DNA of 64,000 nt from NCBI RefSeq assembly GCF_018687715.1, contig NC_056758.1, forward strand, positions 36,241,467 to 36,305,466, given 5' to 3'. Below the pieces are notes generated by a model that saw only the letters and a list, made by a program, of their open reading frames with translations, did no database searches and was not told the origin of the DNA. The DNA is from Carya illinoinensis (taxonomy: Eukaryota; Streptophyta; Magnoliopsida; Fagales; Juglandaceae). Numbering within the stretch: position 1 is the first letter of the stretch; each line of letters begins with the position of its first letter. Shown here piece after piece: positions 48,444 to 61,600 of this stretch. The translations under genes were made by a program, and so were the position numbers.

Positions 48444-48696
48444 TGTTATAAACTATCTTGAATTGTATGACCACATTTATCTAGTCGTCAAATGCATAGT
48501 GCATAGTGCTAGCATAGTGAGCTAGCATAGTTCCCTTTGTACGCCTATATATATCGTTGAATTCTTTAAGAAATTGATAAGTTTGATATACAGATCAATA
48601 AGAGAACATCTCTCATTCTCTCTCAACCTCTCTGATTTCTCTCTCATTCTTTCTCTATATTTGAAACTCTCTCTTTATTTTGATTGATTTATAATA
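48444..48696 (+). repeat. 3' LTR of the Copia element
   Basis: 253 bp, same length as the 5' LTR, about 98% identical by eye (differences include AGTAAGC/AGTGAGC, TAGTCCCC/TAGTTCCC and three near the CTCTCT region). Followed by the duplicated target ATGTT at 48697-48701. Confidence 0.92.
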
Positions 48697-48701
48697 ATGT
48701 T

Positions 48702-49640
48702 GTCTTTTTTTTTGGCTCATCTCCTGCGGTGGACTTTGCATTCCACAAAACATACCATGCGTGATTTGATTATTGGATCTTTTACACTGGATGAGAACCA
48801 AATGACGAAAAGGTAACCCTCACCCTTAAAATTCACATCCTAATTATTTTATTTCTCAAAAAGAACCTATAAAAGTAAGGAGTTATTTCATATTTCAATT
48901 TACACTCTATGAAAGAAAAACAATCAAATGCCCATCATCACCAAAGACAGATTATACGATTCCTATTTCTTTCCATGAAATGTTGATGTCTGGATAGCCA
49001 AAGGCAACTTTTGGGCAATCTTCAATGTCCTCTTGTGAAGTTCGTCATCTAAAGCAATCTTCAATACCATGTCACTTATTATTATTTTTTTGACATCCAT
49101 GTCAATTGTTTTTTAAAGAGTAGTTCTATAATTTAAAATAAAATATGATCACGTGAGATACAAACAACTATTATTACATAAATAAAATTATAATGATACA
49201 TAACATCCTCTTTTTACATATAAAATAAGAAAAGGTTTGCATTTGAAAAGTCAAATCTAATAACTGAAAGTCGACAGCCACCGCTTACAAAAAATAAAAA
49301 AATAAAAATAATGTCGACAGCCACCAATTAACCATAAAAAGTTGTCTATCATAGGACCACGTTCCTTCTAAAAGCTCATCACAAAAGGTATAATTATTTC
49401 ATGGCCGAAAATGATTTACACAATATTTTCTACAACATATTTCACAATTTAATATTTATTAAATGAGAAATATTTTTATAAATATCTTATAAAAGTAATA
49501 TTATTTTATAAAAATGTCCTCATTTTACAATATTATTATGAAATATATCATGAAAATGTGTTGTGTGTTTATTATTACTCTCCGTACCGTTATTCATATT
49601 TGTAACCCTACTCTTTACCTCAATTCCTCCTTTGTCCCCC
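48702..49640. other. intergenic, probable promoter region of the phosphatase gene at its right end
   Basis: No gene is visible. The right third is likely to contain the promoter of the downstream gene, but I see no unmistakable TATA box. AT-rich, with a repeated GTCGACAGCCACC phrase near 49272 and 49313. Confidence 0.45.
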
Positions 49641-49722
49641 ACTCCCATTCATATCTCAAGTCGCTTCTTTGGCTCTCGACCCAGTTCTGATTTGTTTTCC
49701 GATTAGTTGGTGTTCGAAATAT

Positions 49723-50719
49723 GTAAGTGATTAGGGAACTTACCGGATTTGCCCGGAGGTTTAGCAAATATTTTTCTTTTAATACCATTTACTAATTTGA
49801 TTACGTCGTTTGGATTTATATTTGAAGTCGGTGGTTCCGGATTTCATTAACTAAGTTCGTGGTTGCTGGTAGTAATTGATAATTATGAATGCTTTGTTCA
49901 AACCGATTAGTTTATGCAACTATGATATGATCCCCGCGAATAACCTCGATTCCCTTCCTTTTTTAGCATGATTTTGCCTTGATTTTAAAGTTTCCTGGAT
50001 TGCTAGGCTCAGGCGTGATCTTGTTTCCATACTGATATAGCTTAGCTTCTATAAGTTCCCTGTAGATGCCGTATGTCAAATCATCCTGAAGATCATTTTT
50101 CACTCGATTGCTATAAGCAAGTTGTGGAGGCAAGACCCCCTCGAAGTGCTCGATCCGCCCCTTGTTTTTTTTAAGCTTGATAAGATCAAAGTATTTATTT
50201 GTTTTTACTATTTACATCGTTGATCGCGATGTTATTGTTATTGTTTTATTTCTCATCCTTTTTCTTTGTGGTTCTTCCTCAACTTGGTCAAATTGTGAAC
50301 GCTTTTGGAGATTATTTTGTTATATGCTTCTTTATTAGAACCTTTCTAGGGATTATTCTGGCATATATACTTTCGATTCCAAACTCACTCATTCCGTTGG
50401 AGTCATATATGGATCACTTGTTGCGTATGCTTTAGGGGCACCACATGGATCGCTTTTGTTAGCTTTATCACATACCGAAGCATTGATTCCAATGTTGCCA
50501 TTGCTTTTGGTTTCTATTCTCGCCTTTGTTAAAACATTGTGTTGTTATGTAGTACTTGAGCACTTGTCTATGAACAATATTCTTGATTAGCTTCTTCATC
50601 AGGACAAACCTAGTAGGCATAAATTTGTCACATGGTTATCACCTAATTTAGTGGAGGCCAGATTTTTAAAGGGGATGATCTTATGATGTTCTTTTGGTTG
50701 TTTTCTTTTATGACCACAG
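49723..50719 (+). other. probable 5' UTR intron of the phosphatase gene
   Basis: A leader-like stretch ending AAATAT|GTAAGTGA (donor at 49723) and the acceptor TTATGACCACAG just before ACATGGATTCC (coding start 50722) would form a 997-bp leader intron. It contains hydrophobic open frames (50199-50435, and another frame to 50588) that I cannot assign to a family. Splicing here is inferred from signals only. Confidence 0.45.
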
Positions 50720-50721
50720 AC

Positions 50722-53700
50722 ATGGATTCCACTGGCGGTCAAAGTCTCTACCCGTTGCATCGTTGCAAGACTCTTCACCTGGTTTGTGGAAATTTTTCCA
50801 TTCTGTTTGTTATTATTAGTGGAGAAGATTTATGGTTGTACGCTTGACACTTGTATGCATTATTTTTGGAGATGATTTATTATTGTCTTATTTATACTTT
50901 AAAAAGCATATGTCTTATCAAGCCATGTCTACGTACAGGTAAGGCATGCCCAAGGGATTCACAACGTGGCAGGGGAGAAAAATCATGATGCATACTCATC
51001 GTATGGTTTTTTTGATGCAAAACTATCTCCTCTTGGCTGGAAGCAGGTAGTTGCTGATTAATTATGTTCTAATTGTTAGTTCATTGCATCTATGTTGTCG
51101 ATGAAGTATTCTGCTATGGAAACTTTTATATAACTAATTTTTAGGTAGAAAGCCATGGTCATCCTGTATTAACCTTATTTGCAATGGTCAAATAAAATAA
51201 GAATTACTCTGATGATAGGAAACTGGATAAAACTTGTAAGTTTTGTCGCACATAGGCTTGATTTCTAAACTTTCTTGTCCTGCTTGTATCTTGTATTAGA
51301 TATCATATTCTCCCATATGATTATAAAAGTGATGGCATAGAATGATTTCGTTGTGCCATGCATGATAGGTTCATAATCTGCGCAAGCATGTTCAAGCATG
51401 TGGGATTTCCAAAAGCATTGAACTAGTCATTGTTTCCCCATTGTTAAGGTAAAAGTCACTGCAATTTTGTCGCCTCCTCTTTTTGATATTTTTTTAATTT
51501 TTTTTTTAATCTGCTTAATGCCGTGCAAATGGTGCAGATCACTTCCACTAAGCTCACCACTGGATTCTGACGCAATGTACAAGCATCATTATTACCGCTA
51601 GAATCAAGTGGTGAAGAATTAGTGTGGTTTCAGTGATCAGCTTTTCTAGGATTAGAGCATTGGCAATAATCTAATCTATAATGAAATTTCAATGTGATCT
51701 TTTGTCTATAATATAAACTTTTAGGTAGATTAGTCCATATTAGACTAGCTATCTTTTAATTCCAAATAATAATGTAATATTATTTATTTTAAAGATATTT
51801 GATAAATTTTTTTAATATTTTACAAATACACTTCATATATTAATTAATAATTTTATTAAAAAATAAAATTATTATTTTTCAACTATTTTTTCCCTTAACT
51901 TAATTATTCAATAAATATATTTTACCAACTATTCATCCAACAATCACATATACAAACATACCAATATTTCTTTAAATATATTTTCAACAAGATGTTAGAT
52001 ATGTACAAAAACTACTTATCAAAACTATATACAAAAACTATCTATTACTTTCACTTCTAAATAATAAAATATCAAGACTTTTACAGAGATGATCAATAAT
52101 TGTTAAAAAGAAAGACAAAAATTGTGGATTAATTACAACTTAATCCATTCAGACTCATCAATGAAGCTAAGTGAAATAAAAGGCTCGGCTTCCTTGTCAG
52201 TAAGTTCCCTGGACCATGACACTCTTCCTGCTAAAGCTAGCTCCTGGTCCTGTGCACTTGTAATGCCCATAAAACTCAGTACTGCATTCGCACCAGAAAA
52301 CCCACAAGACATAAAAATCAGCATAAACCAACCTTCATGCATGCGCATGTTTACTTTTCTATTCTGGTCAAAATGAAACTTCCAACATGAACCAACCAAG
52401 TTAGAGTAGACTTTGCAGTAGCAAAGGAGGAAAAGGACAATAACAATATGATGGATTAGGTCATATAAAATAAAGATGAATATAAAGATGCAGTTTTGGT
52501 ATATAAAATAAATGGCTAAGTCAAGTAGTTTTCGATGGATGAAGATGAATGAAAGGGGAAAAGATGAGCACTTGGGCTTGCATCTGCAGGTTGCAGCACC
52601 CATGTACTGCAGCAGACTATAGAAAATAGCTAGCACAGTCCCACTTCCTCTAGCGCAATATGGGTCAGCAAAATATGTGAAATATAAAAAAAATTAAAAA
52701 AAAGAAAGAAAGAAAATCCACTGAGGCAAAATGGGCCCAAACTATATATATATAATAGTTGAGAAAATCGCCTATTCATTGTATTAAAACTTGTTGCTCT
52801 AGCTCCTTATTTCAAATATAATATCAACACTTTAGGAATCAAAATAGTGCCTTTTAGCATATATAAAGACCACTCACATGCCAAAGATTATTGATCCAGA
52901 TCACAAAACAATATATAAAGTTTCTTCAACAAATGAGTGAAAATGAAAATCATACCAACTAAAGTTTCATAACAGAGGGGCTACTGCATACCAGTTTCCA
53001 CCATTGAAATTTCATACACTCAATTGTTCATGAATCATTAGAATGACTTTTACAAGTATAAGGATAACAAATCTTAGCTCCTGGCAACTCTGCTGGTTTA
53101 CCCCTTTTACAACATGCTTGATCTCAAGTGTTTATAGTTAGAAAAGCATTTGGAAGACCACATAGCAGACCACCACAGACTCAACTTCACAGAATAGGAA
53201 CACAAACCAGATTCAACACATGTATCGAGCCATCATTCAAGAACACAAGAGGAACAAAACATTAAAAAGAAAAGAAAAGAAAAGAAAAAAAATAATGAAA
53301 GTTTATGATGCATACCTAGGTCGAACAGATGTATCTAGAAATGAGACCTAAGATTTCTACAGTTGATTCCATCACAGAATCCATCAACTCAACTAAACTG
53401 GTATTGTGAAAATCTTAAACCCAATAAACATTAATTTTATAAATCTCCAATAATCTAAATTAAAATTGATCATCATAACTCAAGAAATCATAGGTGCTAA
53501 TTTGCAAGGAAATATAGAGCATCTTGATCAATTTGAATTTTAATGTGCGTATCCGAAAAGGCAAAATGGAAGAGCAACTACGTACCAAGAGAGGCAGGAT
53601 GGATTTGGCAGAGCTCGGTCGTGTCGCTAGGGTTTTCTGAGAGAAGCCATTGCGGGAGTTGCAAAACCACGACGACAACTCTGTTTAATCGCTTATTGAA

Positions 53701-56347
53701 GAGAAAAATGAGAGAAATGGTGAATTGAATCAAAAAATGAGAGAAGAGGGAGAGGAGAAACTCAGAGAAGAGGATATGGAAGAGACTTACTGGTTGCCTG
53801 GAAGAAGACAGGGAAGAAGGCGATCGATGGAGATGCAGAATGATAAACGAGGAAGCTTGCGGGTTGAAGAAGAGCAAGGGAGAGAAGAGCGCGAGGTTGC
53901 TCAGGCTTGAAGAAAGAGAAAAGAACGAGGGAAAGAGTAGGCAGAGATTTGATGAAATAATAAAATATTATTATCCAGAGCAAACAGTGGCTCACCATAC
54001 TTGACGAGGGACTATAAGACTTACTGTAGTTGAAGTCTGAAATTTTTATTATATAGCCAATCTGATGCAGAGTAAAATATCCACAAAAGTCTAAATTTTA
54101 GACTTGCATTCCAGTGCCAATGCTCTTATTTGTTTATGAGAGCTGCTTAACCTGCCAATATTATTAGGTCCAGGTTGTGCTTAAAAAGGAAATCAAGGTC
54201 ATTCTAGCACCAGTAGGCAGATTCTTAGAAATATTTTCAAGTAAAAACCCAATATTGCCTCAGGTTCATGACTCAAAGCCCTGAGATATATACACATAAT
54301 TACATTCTAATATGTAACATATCTTGTTGTACATTTCCAGCCCTATGGCCAGTCAAATTTGTATGTGATATGTAAACCACCAAGACGCTTGTCTGGCTTC
54401 TAACTTGAATACTATGTATTTAAAAGTTCTGCCAACAGCCATATCCCCCCAATCTGAAACTAAAAATATCTATTTAGTGTAAAAGCATGTATCCAGCCCT
54501 GTCTAAGCCATTTCTAAGTCCATGTCCAAGGTCTTTTAGGTATTCAGGCTTCATAACTTTTAAGATGCACGAAGAAATGATATGTAAAAAGCCAAACGTC
54601 ATTTATTATTTTTAATCGTTTTCTGAATCTCTATTCCCAGCGGGGCTTTTGGTTTAGATGACTTGGCATGTTCCTCACCAAACAAATTGGGTCTCCATGT
54701 TTAAATTGCTTTAAACATACGTTTATAATTTCATCTATTTATAAAAATAAAAATAAAATTGCTTTAACTCTTAATTATAATTCATGGGTAACAATGGTTC
54801 ACTGCAGGACCATGCAAACAGCAGTTGGAGCCTTTGGTGGTGAAGCATGCACAGATGGGGTAAATGTACCTCCTCTAATGGTTGCAAATACAGGGAACAG
54901 TGGCCATCCTGCAATTTCAAGTCTAAATTGCCCACCGTTTGTAGCAGTAGAGCTTTGCCGTGAACGTTTGGTATGCCACATTACATATAATAATGGATAT
55001 TGTAGGGCCCTTTTCTGCATGTATATTGGCATGCATGCATACAAAGTTATCCATTTGTAATATACATCTTAGTACTTATCCAATTATTAACAAGAAGTGA
55101 ATCAAAATTGGGGCAAATGATGGTCCCTCCCTTTTTTCCCATTAATTGGTTATTAGTTGTCATCTCAATTTGTACTTGTGTGTGTGTCTTCTTTTCACTA
55201 CAGGGAGTTAATGCATGTGATAAGAGGCGAAGTATTAGGGAATATCGCCCACTTTTTCCAGCGATTGATTTTTCACTGGTAAGTAAATTACCAGAATTGG
55301 GGCTTTAGAGTGCGTGCCAACGAGTGGCTTTGACGGTCAATTCCAAATGCTATTGACTTGTTTACCTGGTCTTCAATTCAATCATGTTTATTATTTATTC
55401 ATGTTGTAATTCTTGTTCAGGTAGAAAATGATGATGACATTTTGTGGACGCCTGACATTAGAGAGACGGATGAGGACGTTGCCGATAGGGGACATAAGTT
55501 TTTGAAATGGTAACTACCTTAAAAATTACTTTATCGTGTTTGAGATCGGCCATGGGTTTTCAAACATGCTCTATCATTCGACAAAATTGGTTTATTAAAA
55601 GGAATATTCCGTTTTTTCTTATTAGCTGGCATGGTCGTCCCATGTCAATGGGATCTTGATCTTTCATGGATCCAAGCTCACCTTCTTTTAAAAGGAAAAG
55701 AAAAAAATGCGATATTGTTTGTGTTCTACAGTGAGTCCCAATATGTAATACATGCATGTTAATGTGTTGCATACATATGAAGTCACTTGTGTAATATTAT
55801 CTTTCTTTTTTTTTTTCACTTAAAATATACCAGTGTTTTCAGATGTATGGATCAGTATTTGGGATGATTCCCTTACAATTGCAAATAAACTCTTGGTTAT
55901 TGCTTATGAGATGAATTTTTCCACATGGTTCTTGTATATCCTTTCCACCTTTTATCCTGGTTGAGTGGGATTTCTGTAGATATTTTGATCCGTTTTGCTA
56001 TCATCTGGTTGCAAGTATGGCCATGAACATACCCCAAAATTATTTCTTTTCCTTTCATTGTTTCTCAATTGGCCCAGGTTGTGGACACGTGAAGAGAAGG
56101 AGATTGCAATTGTCACCCACAGTGCATTCTTGTTTCAAACCCTGAAAGCTTTTGGAAATGATTGTCATCCAGTTGTTAAGAATGAAATATGCCCAAAGTA
56201 AGTACTGCATTCACACACGCACGCATAAAACATTTTAGTAGACGCAGAATCGGGTTCTCGGATTTAAAATATAACGCACCATGTTCGTGCGATCAGAAGT
56301 TGACGCCTTCTGCTGAATTTGTAGTCTAGCCGTGTGATTCCACCACA

Positions 56348-56382
<35 letters not shown>

Positions 56383-56532
56383 TTCTTCTCTATTTTATTT
56401 TTTCTGATTTTCCCATTGCCTTTCGTTCATGAAAAATATATGCTCATTCACTTGACGACATTTACATGAATTCATTTTGCATTTTTTTTTTAAATTACAT
56501 TTCAGAATTACATTTTTTTGCTAATCTCTTTT

Positions 56533-56576
<44 letters not shown>

Positions 56577-57348
56577 GAAAATTTTGAGTCATTTGTCGAG
56601 GATGAATCCCCAGAAACTTCTATTTATCTATTCGTTCAGGTACTTAAATTTGTTGGTTAGATTCTCTATTCTGCTGAGGCATCCTCATGGAAGGCATTCT
56701 TGTCCCTTCAGTAGTATGGTTTTACTTGTATGACTTGATTTTGAATTCCATGATCATTCAAAGTAGATCACTTTTTCTAGAGCAATGATTTTCTCTTGGT
56801 TGTTGAGATAGGGTTTTAGTTTGGGTGCTGAGAAGTGTTGATATATGTTGTGAATAGTAGTGAAAAAGTATGTAAAAATTAATAATAAAATATTAAATAG
56901 TAGTAAAAATTAATGAATAAAAATAAAAAATAGGTGAAAAGTAATAATAAAGTAATGAATAGTAGTAGAATATGTTGAAAAGTGTTGAGATATTCTCAAC
57001 ACCCAAACACACCTGACTCAGGGGTTAACTAGTTTGACCTTCGAACTCCCTCCATAAACTATCCATACTTAATGGTTATAAAGATTTTTAACTAATACAG
57101 TGTGATTGTGCAGTTTTGCCAATTGTGAACTCCGTTCAATGGTCTTCATAGATAGGAGGTGAGCATATTCATTTTCAAAATGTAGCATCCATATAATCTA
57201 GCTTTATCATGTTCTAACTCTTTGTTTCTGCAGTGTGATGGGATCAGCTTCCTCGACGACTAACTATCCTGGAAAAATACCTCATGGACTCGATCTTCCC
57301 AGTGATCTTGCCACTGAGAAGCTTCCAGAGAAAGGACTTGCAAACTAA
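50722..57348 (+). CDS. phosphoglycerate mutase-like protein (histidine phosphatase superfamily)
   Basis: Nine coding exons: 50722-50781, 50939-51046, 51369-51448, 54808-54970, 55204-55278, 55421-55509, 56078-56197, 57114-57158 and 57234-57348, 855 nt in total, 284 aa plus TAA. All junctions are GT-AG and phases agree. The start gives [20 protein letters not shown], the normal start of plant PGM-like proteins such as Arabidopsis At2g17280 (about 270 aa). Exon 2 opens VRHAQGIHN with catalytic His23 in the RH signature; [13 protein letters not shown] (about 75-88) is the phosphate-pocket step; [10 protein letters not shown] holds the second histidine, His206. The C terminus has [12 protein letters not shown] and [17 protein letters not shown]. 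No clear transit peptide, so probably cytosolic. True mutase activity is not established for this family; phosphatase activity on a small substrate is possible. Intron 3 (3359 bp) was enlarged by a transposon. Confidence 0.95.
51655..54125. mobile_element. PIF/Harbinger-like element in intron 3, carrying gene-like sequence
   Basis: Left end GAGCATTGGCAATAATC and inverted right end GAGCATTGGCACTGGAA share an 11-bp perfect terminus. TTA flanks both sides (51652-51654 and 54126-54128), the PIF/Harbinger target duplication. The 2471-bp interior has no transposase that I can see. Its right third, read on the minus strand, looks like a host gene's 5' UTR and first exon, so this may be a Pack-type, gene-carrying element. 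It lies wholly within an intron and should be removed by splicing. Confidence 0.7.
53586..53650 (-). pseudogene. candidate captured first exon (organelle-presequence-like), frameshifted
   Basis: On the minus strand a pyrimidine-rich leader is followed by an ATG at 53650 and, 65 nt later, a good donor (CTCTTG|GTACGT). From the ATG the frame stops at codon 8 (MASLRKP, then TAG). Shifting by one base gives [17 protein letters not shown], a Ser/Arg/Ala-rich string like a mitochondrial presequence. A one-base deletion in a captured exon explains this. A second open minus frame at 52133-52376 (ending ESEWIKL) may be a downstream exon; I do not recognise it. Confidence 0.4.
56350..56380. repeat. 31-bp C homopolymer in intron 7
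   Basis: Uninterrupted C run, 153 bp after the donor of exon 7. Likely length-variable. Confidence 0.85.
56536..56571. repeat. 36-bp T homopolymer in intron 7
   Basis: Uninterrupted T run inside the same intron. Possibly the old poly(A) tail of a retroposed copy on the opposite strand, but no recognisable SINE or LINE body is seen. Confidence 0.85.
56819..57008. mobile_element. GTTTGGGT-type MITE, copy 2 (intron 7)
   Basis: Left end GTTTGGGTGCTGAGAAGTGT and right end TTCTCAACACCCAAAC are inverted repeats. The 190-bp body consists of AATAGTAGTAAAAATTAATG-type repeats matching 41525-41795 in reverse. Non-coding. Confidence 0.65.
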
Positions 57349-58645
57349 CTACAGCGTAGGTTGTAATAACAATAACCAAGAAGGAATAGACACAATACAT
57401 GTGATTTATGATTCAAGTATTTGTTGAGGCACTTCCATTTTTAATATATTTCTACAGAAGACAAGGCATCCATTTTTAGCAAGTTTGATGGCTCTGTTGG
57501 ATGATTTCATGATTCTTTTTTCTTGGAATAGGTAGATCTAAAGCCTATACCAGAGTCATGAGTACTTGACATCAGAGTGAGAGAGAGAACCTCCGACTTC
57601 TCTCTAGAAACACAGCTACCTCTGAACCAGCTCCTGCAGAGGGGGGGGGGGGGGGGGGGGGCGTGGAACGAGGCTTCGGCTCCATCCTCCCTTCTCTTCC
57701 CCCTTCCTTTTCCTTTTCCTTTTCTTAGTGGCTGTTGTTTTAGTTTTGTTTTTCTCTAGTTTCTGGTTAGTTTTGTTTTTCTCTTGTTTCTGGTTTTTGG
57801 TTTTTTTGGTTAAGCTCTCGGTGGAGGGAGCTGTATCGCCGTGGCTCTTACGCCAAGGCCTTGCCCTCGGCTCACCCCAGTGCTCCTCTCCCCGGTCGTG
57901 TTTGGCGATGTGTTGATGTAGAGCGTTGCGGAGGCGTGGGCTGATCTGGTGGAGAGGATTCGGAGGTCATGGGTTTGGCCTCGGGTCTTGTGGGGGGTCG
58001 TGGCTGGGCAGGGGCTCTTGCGGACGGTTTGAGCTGTTGCTCTATTTCCCGGTGTTAAGCAGAGGCGGCATGGGCTGTTTGTGGAGTGCAGAGGGCCGTT
58101 GGAGTGGCTGTTTGGGGCTGCTGGAACGTAGGGCTGGTACTGCCGGGGCACGGCTAAGCAGAGATATCCTTTGGTGCGGCGTGGAGGATGCGGCGTGGGC
58201 TGTCCTCAGAACCTTCTCTTGATGAGAGCTTGGCTGGGTCGGGCAAGAGGCGGGCGGGGAGATGTAGAGGTTTGAAGGGATGATGATGGGTGGCGGCAGC
58301 TGAGGAATGAGAAGAAACCCTAACGGGTTGGGCCCCCATATGCATACCCACTGGGCCTTGGGCTGGGCCTTTTTGCTTTACAGCCCGTTACCTTTTTTTT
58401 ATGTATTTGGTTTTGTTAATCTGTTTTTTAGTTTTATAAATAATATAAATAGTCTAAGTCCCACTCCTCTTTTGGAGGAATGTGGGTGTTTGTCCTACCC
58501 CTCTTTTGGCGGAAGGTAGGTGATAGTACTCTTGCTCCTTGGGAGGATGGAGCGTGAGTGTACCTTTCTCCTTTGATGTTTGTCAGGAGAGAGGGTGTAG
58601 AAGTTTTAGACAATGTCCGTCGCAAAGAAATTTATTGGCGGGGAA
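57349..58645. other. 3' UTR of the phosphatase gene, then unclassified GC-rich DNA
   Basis: The first about 200 bp are probably the 3' UTR. From about 57560 the sequence becomes GC-rich (through about 58560) with a 21-bp G run at 57641-57661, TTTTTCTCTTGTTTCTGG-type repeats and several open frames on both strands (for example 57926-58222 plus, 57810-58151 minus) that show no domain I know. A CCCACTCCTCTTTTGG / CTACCCCTCTTTTGGCGG pair near 58460-58515 is a short direct repeat. It may be an unclassified retroelement interrupted by the LTR at 58646. Confidence 0.45.
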
Positions 58646-61600
58646 TGTAACAGCCCGCTAGAAATTCAATTGTGGAATTTCTTTTGACCTTAAGAACCTC
58701 GTGAAAATTCCGTAAGTTTACACAAATCGACTAATCGCATAGGTTTTAGCCTGTCAACATAGTTAGTGTTATCACTCACTATGGTGCCAGAAATGCGATT
58801 TTAATTATTTGAGATAGTTAGAAGTATCAAAATGTATTATGGTTTGTGTCATTAGACTCGGAGGGTTATTTAAAGTCTTATGGCGTAATAACATTTTTTC
58901 ATATTTTCGGACAAAACGTCTGTTCAAAACTGTAGATATTATTAGATAAAAAGAAATATCTTGAGGTAATTTTCGTGAATATTATTGGGTAAAAATATTT
59001 TGAGTTGATAGATATTATTAGATAAAAATATCTTAAGTTGATTTTTTTTAGATATTATTGGATAGAATATTATAAGATAATCATTTATAGATTTTTTTTG
59101 GGTAGGAGAAAACTACACTTAACTCTCACTCCAGCCTCATCTCTTCCATATCTTATCCACAAGTATCTCCAGCCACCCCTCCCCACGAAATTATCTTCAT
59201 TTATGCTTTCCATTGAAAGAATATCAAACACTCTCTCTCGGACAGCTTTTAGGAGTTCTTTTGCACACCCATTTTGAAGCTTTTGTAAGTGTTTTATCAT
59301 AAAGTCTCCTTCATATAAGTTGTTCCTCTTTGAGTCTAGTTTCCGTAGATGTATTTTTCGTATCATTCCATGGTCATTTGGTCGGTCAAAAGTATTTTTA
59401 ACCATGGAAAGGTCATTCTGGGCGTGAATCTGGAGAGTATGTTATAGTTTGGAGTTTTTGACCAAGCTAATGGATAGATATTGGTCCGAAATTTTTATGG
59501 AGTATTGTTAACATGTATATATGACTATTGGTTGAGGCTTTTTGCATGATTAAAGGTTTTGATGAAAGATTTTCTTAGATTTAGAAACTTAGAAACTGGA
59601 AGAGGAAAAACAGTTTCTGTTTTGAGAAAGTTTAACTCTTTGGTGGTCTAAACCTATTCTAATGACTTTAATAATTTTATTGGAGGATACTAAGTATCTT
59701 ATATACATGTTATATTATTATTTTGAAGATATTTGATGTTAGTTTCAAAGATATGAAATTTTATGCAAAGAGATATTCAAATAAGCCAAAGTGTGGATAT
59801 TCTTGGCTAAATTTATGTTTTGGTTAATTTCTAACCATGTGATCTTGAATTAGAAGCTTATATATGTTTTAGGACATCTTTTTAAACCATGTGATGGTTT
59901 GGTTTGAAGATCATATAATTATAAGTCATAGATCAAGAGATTTATCAAAACTAGTTGAGGAAAAAGTTTATGTTTTTGGACTAAGTGTAAAACCAAAAAC
60001 TCCAAATGTTATTTTGTGATTTTGGTGACTTTAGTTCGATGATTTAAAGCATGGTTGATGTTAGGATGATATTATTAATATGTTAGAAGTAAGATTTGAT
60101 TTTTGAAATTCTTGGAGATGTTTTGATTTAAGGTCAAAACTTGTGATTCAAGTGCTTGGATCTTTTTACAAAAAAGTTTGGTGTTAATTATTAGCTTTTT
60201 CTAAATGGATGTTTTAAGTATGGTTTTGAACTTAGGATTGGAAGATGTTTGTTGCAAAATTTTGGTTTAAGCATGAGTTTTGAAGTTGGAAGGAATTGCA
60301 ACAAAAATAAAGGGAAATGACCTATGGATGTTTCGACCATAGTGTGTTCTTCATAGTTGTGTTTTGTTTTAAATTTTTCTGAGTTGATATTTAAGTTTAG
60401 GACAAGATTTACATGAGGAATGTAAATTTTGGAAACTTTTGGAGTTAGTATGCAAAATCCTTAAGTGATGGGTAAAACGGTCATTTTTCCACATGTAGAG
60501 AGTAGAAAATTTTACTCTTTAAGTTAGTATTTTCCATATTTCAAATTATTAGTGATTTAGTTCTAACTTTTAGAATCACTAATTACAGTTCCTCGTGATC
60601 GCACTTGAAGTTTTATAAGAAACGCGGAGATCGAGGTAAGTTAGCTTTTAACTTACTAGCAGTCTACTGTGTATGTGTGCTAAGTAAAGGAACTACAGTA
60701 TATGTATATGTGTTATTATATATGTCATGCCATGCTAAGTTATCACGTAATTGTCTGTTATACAGAATTTATTCAGTCATTAGTTTTTATCTGTTACATA
60801 ATATATTCTGTCATATATTATTGTACGTTACAAGTACGTCATGCTAAGTATGCCATCTATTACATGTATGTCAAGTCATGTAATATTCATTGTTGCAAGT
60901 ATGTCATGTTAAATATGTTGTTTATTATATGTTATGCCATGTTACGAAATGTTTCTCTCTCAAGTTGGTCATGTATTTCAAGTTATGTTCAAGTCAACTT
61001 TATGTAGAATACATGGGGCCACAACAACTGTGGAGTATGTATTTAACTGCATTGAGTTTGTGTAGAATACATGGGGCCACAACAACTGTGGAGTATGTAT
61101 TTACACGTAGAATACATGGGGCCACAACAACTGTGGAGTATGTATTTTTCATGTTAAGTCAAGTTTATGTAGAATACATGGGGCCACAACAACTGTGGAG
61201 TATGTATTTAACTGCATAGTGATGTGTAGAATACATGGGGCCACAACAACTGTGGAGTATGTATTTTTAATGTTAAGTCAAGTTTGTGTAGAATACATGG
61301 GACCACAACAACTGTGGAGTATGTATTTATACGTATAATACATGGGGCCACAACAACTGTGGAGTATGTATTTTTTTATGTTAATTCAAGTTTCAGAGCA
61401 AGTTCATGCTAAGTCAAGTTCAGTTCATGATTCAATTTAAGCTATGTCAATTATGCTATGTTGTACGCTAAGTTATGCTTTAATTACTTATGAATTTGAT
61501 TATGCATTTATGCTTTTACTGTCATACATGCATCATTAGTCTGTATGGAAGTTTTTTGTTAACTTGCTGAGATTTGTAATCAAATCTCACTGTGTAGTCC

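Larger units (their letters stand above)
42857..48696 (+). mobile_element. decayed Copia LTR retrotransposon with captured and antisense genes
   Basis: It is bounded by two 253-bp LTRs (42857-43109 and 48444-48696) and a perfect 5-bp target duplication ATGTT (42852-42856 and 48697-48701). The LTRs begin TGTTATAAAC and end TTTATAATA; they differ at about five positions (about 2%). A purine tract AAAGGAGAAG precedes the 3' LTR. In order: tRNA-complementary PBS, host-derived DNA including a cyanase fragment, decayed pol (RVT_2 and RNase H remnants with stops and frameshifts), and an intact minus-strand gene inside pol. No gag is recognisable, so the element cannot move by itself. Confidence 0.92.

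Noticed and set aside
58154..58625. Short minus-strand frames in the GC-rich block
   Set aside because: Frames are open on both strands through composition; no homology or start context supports a gene.
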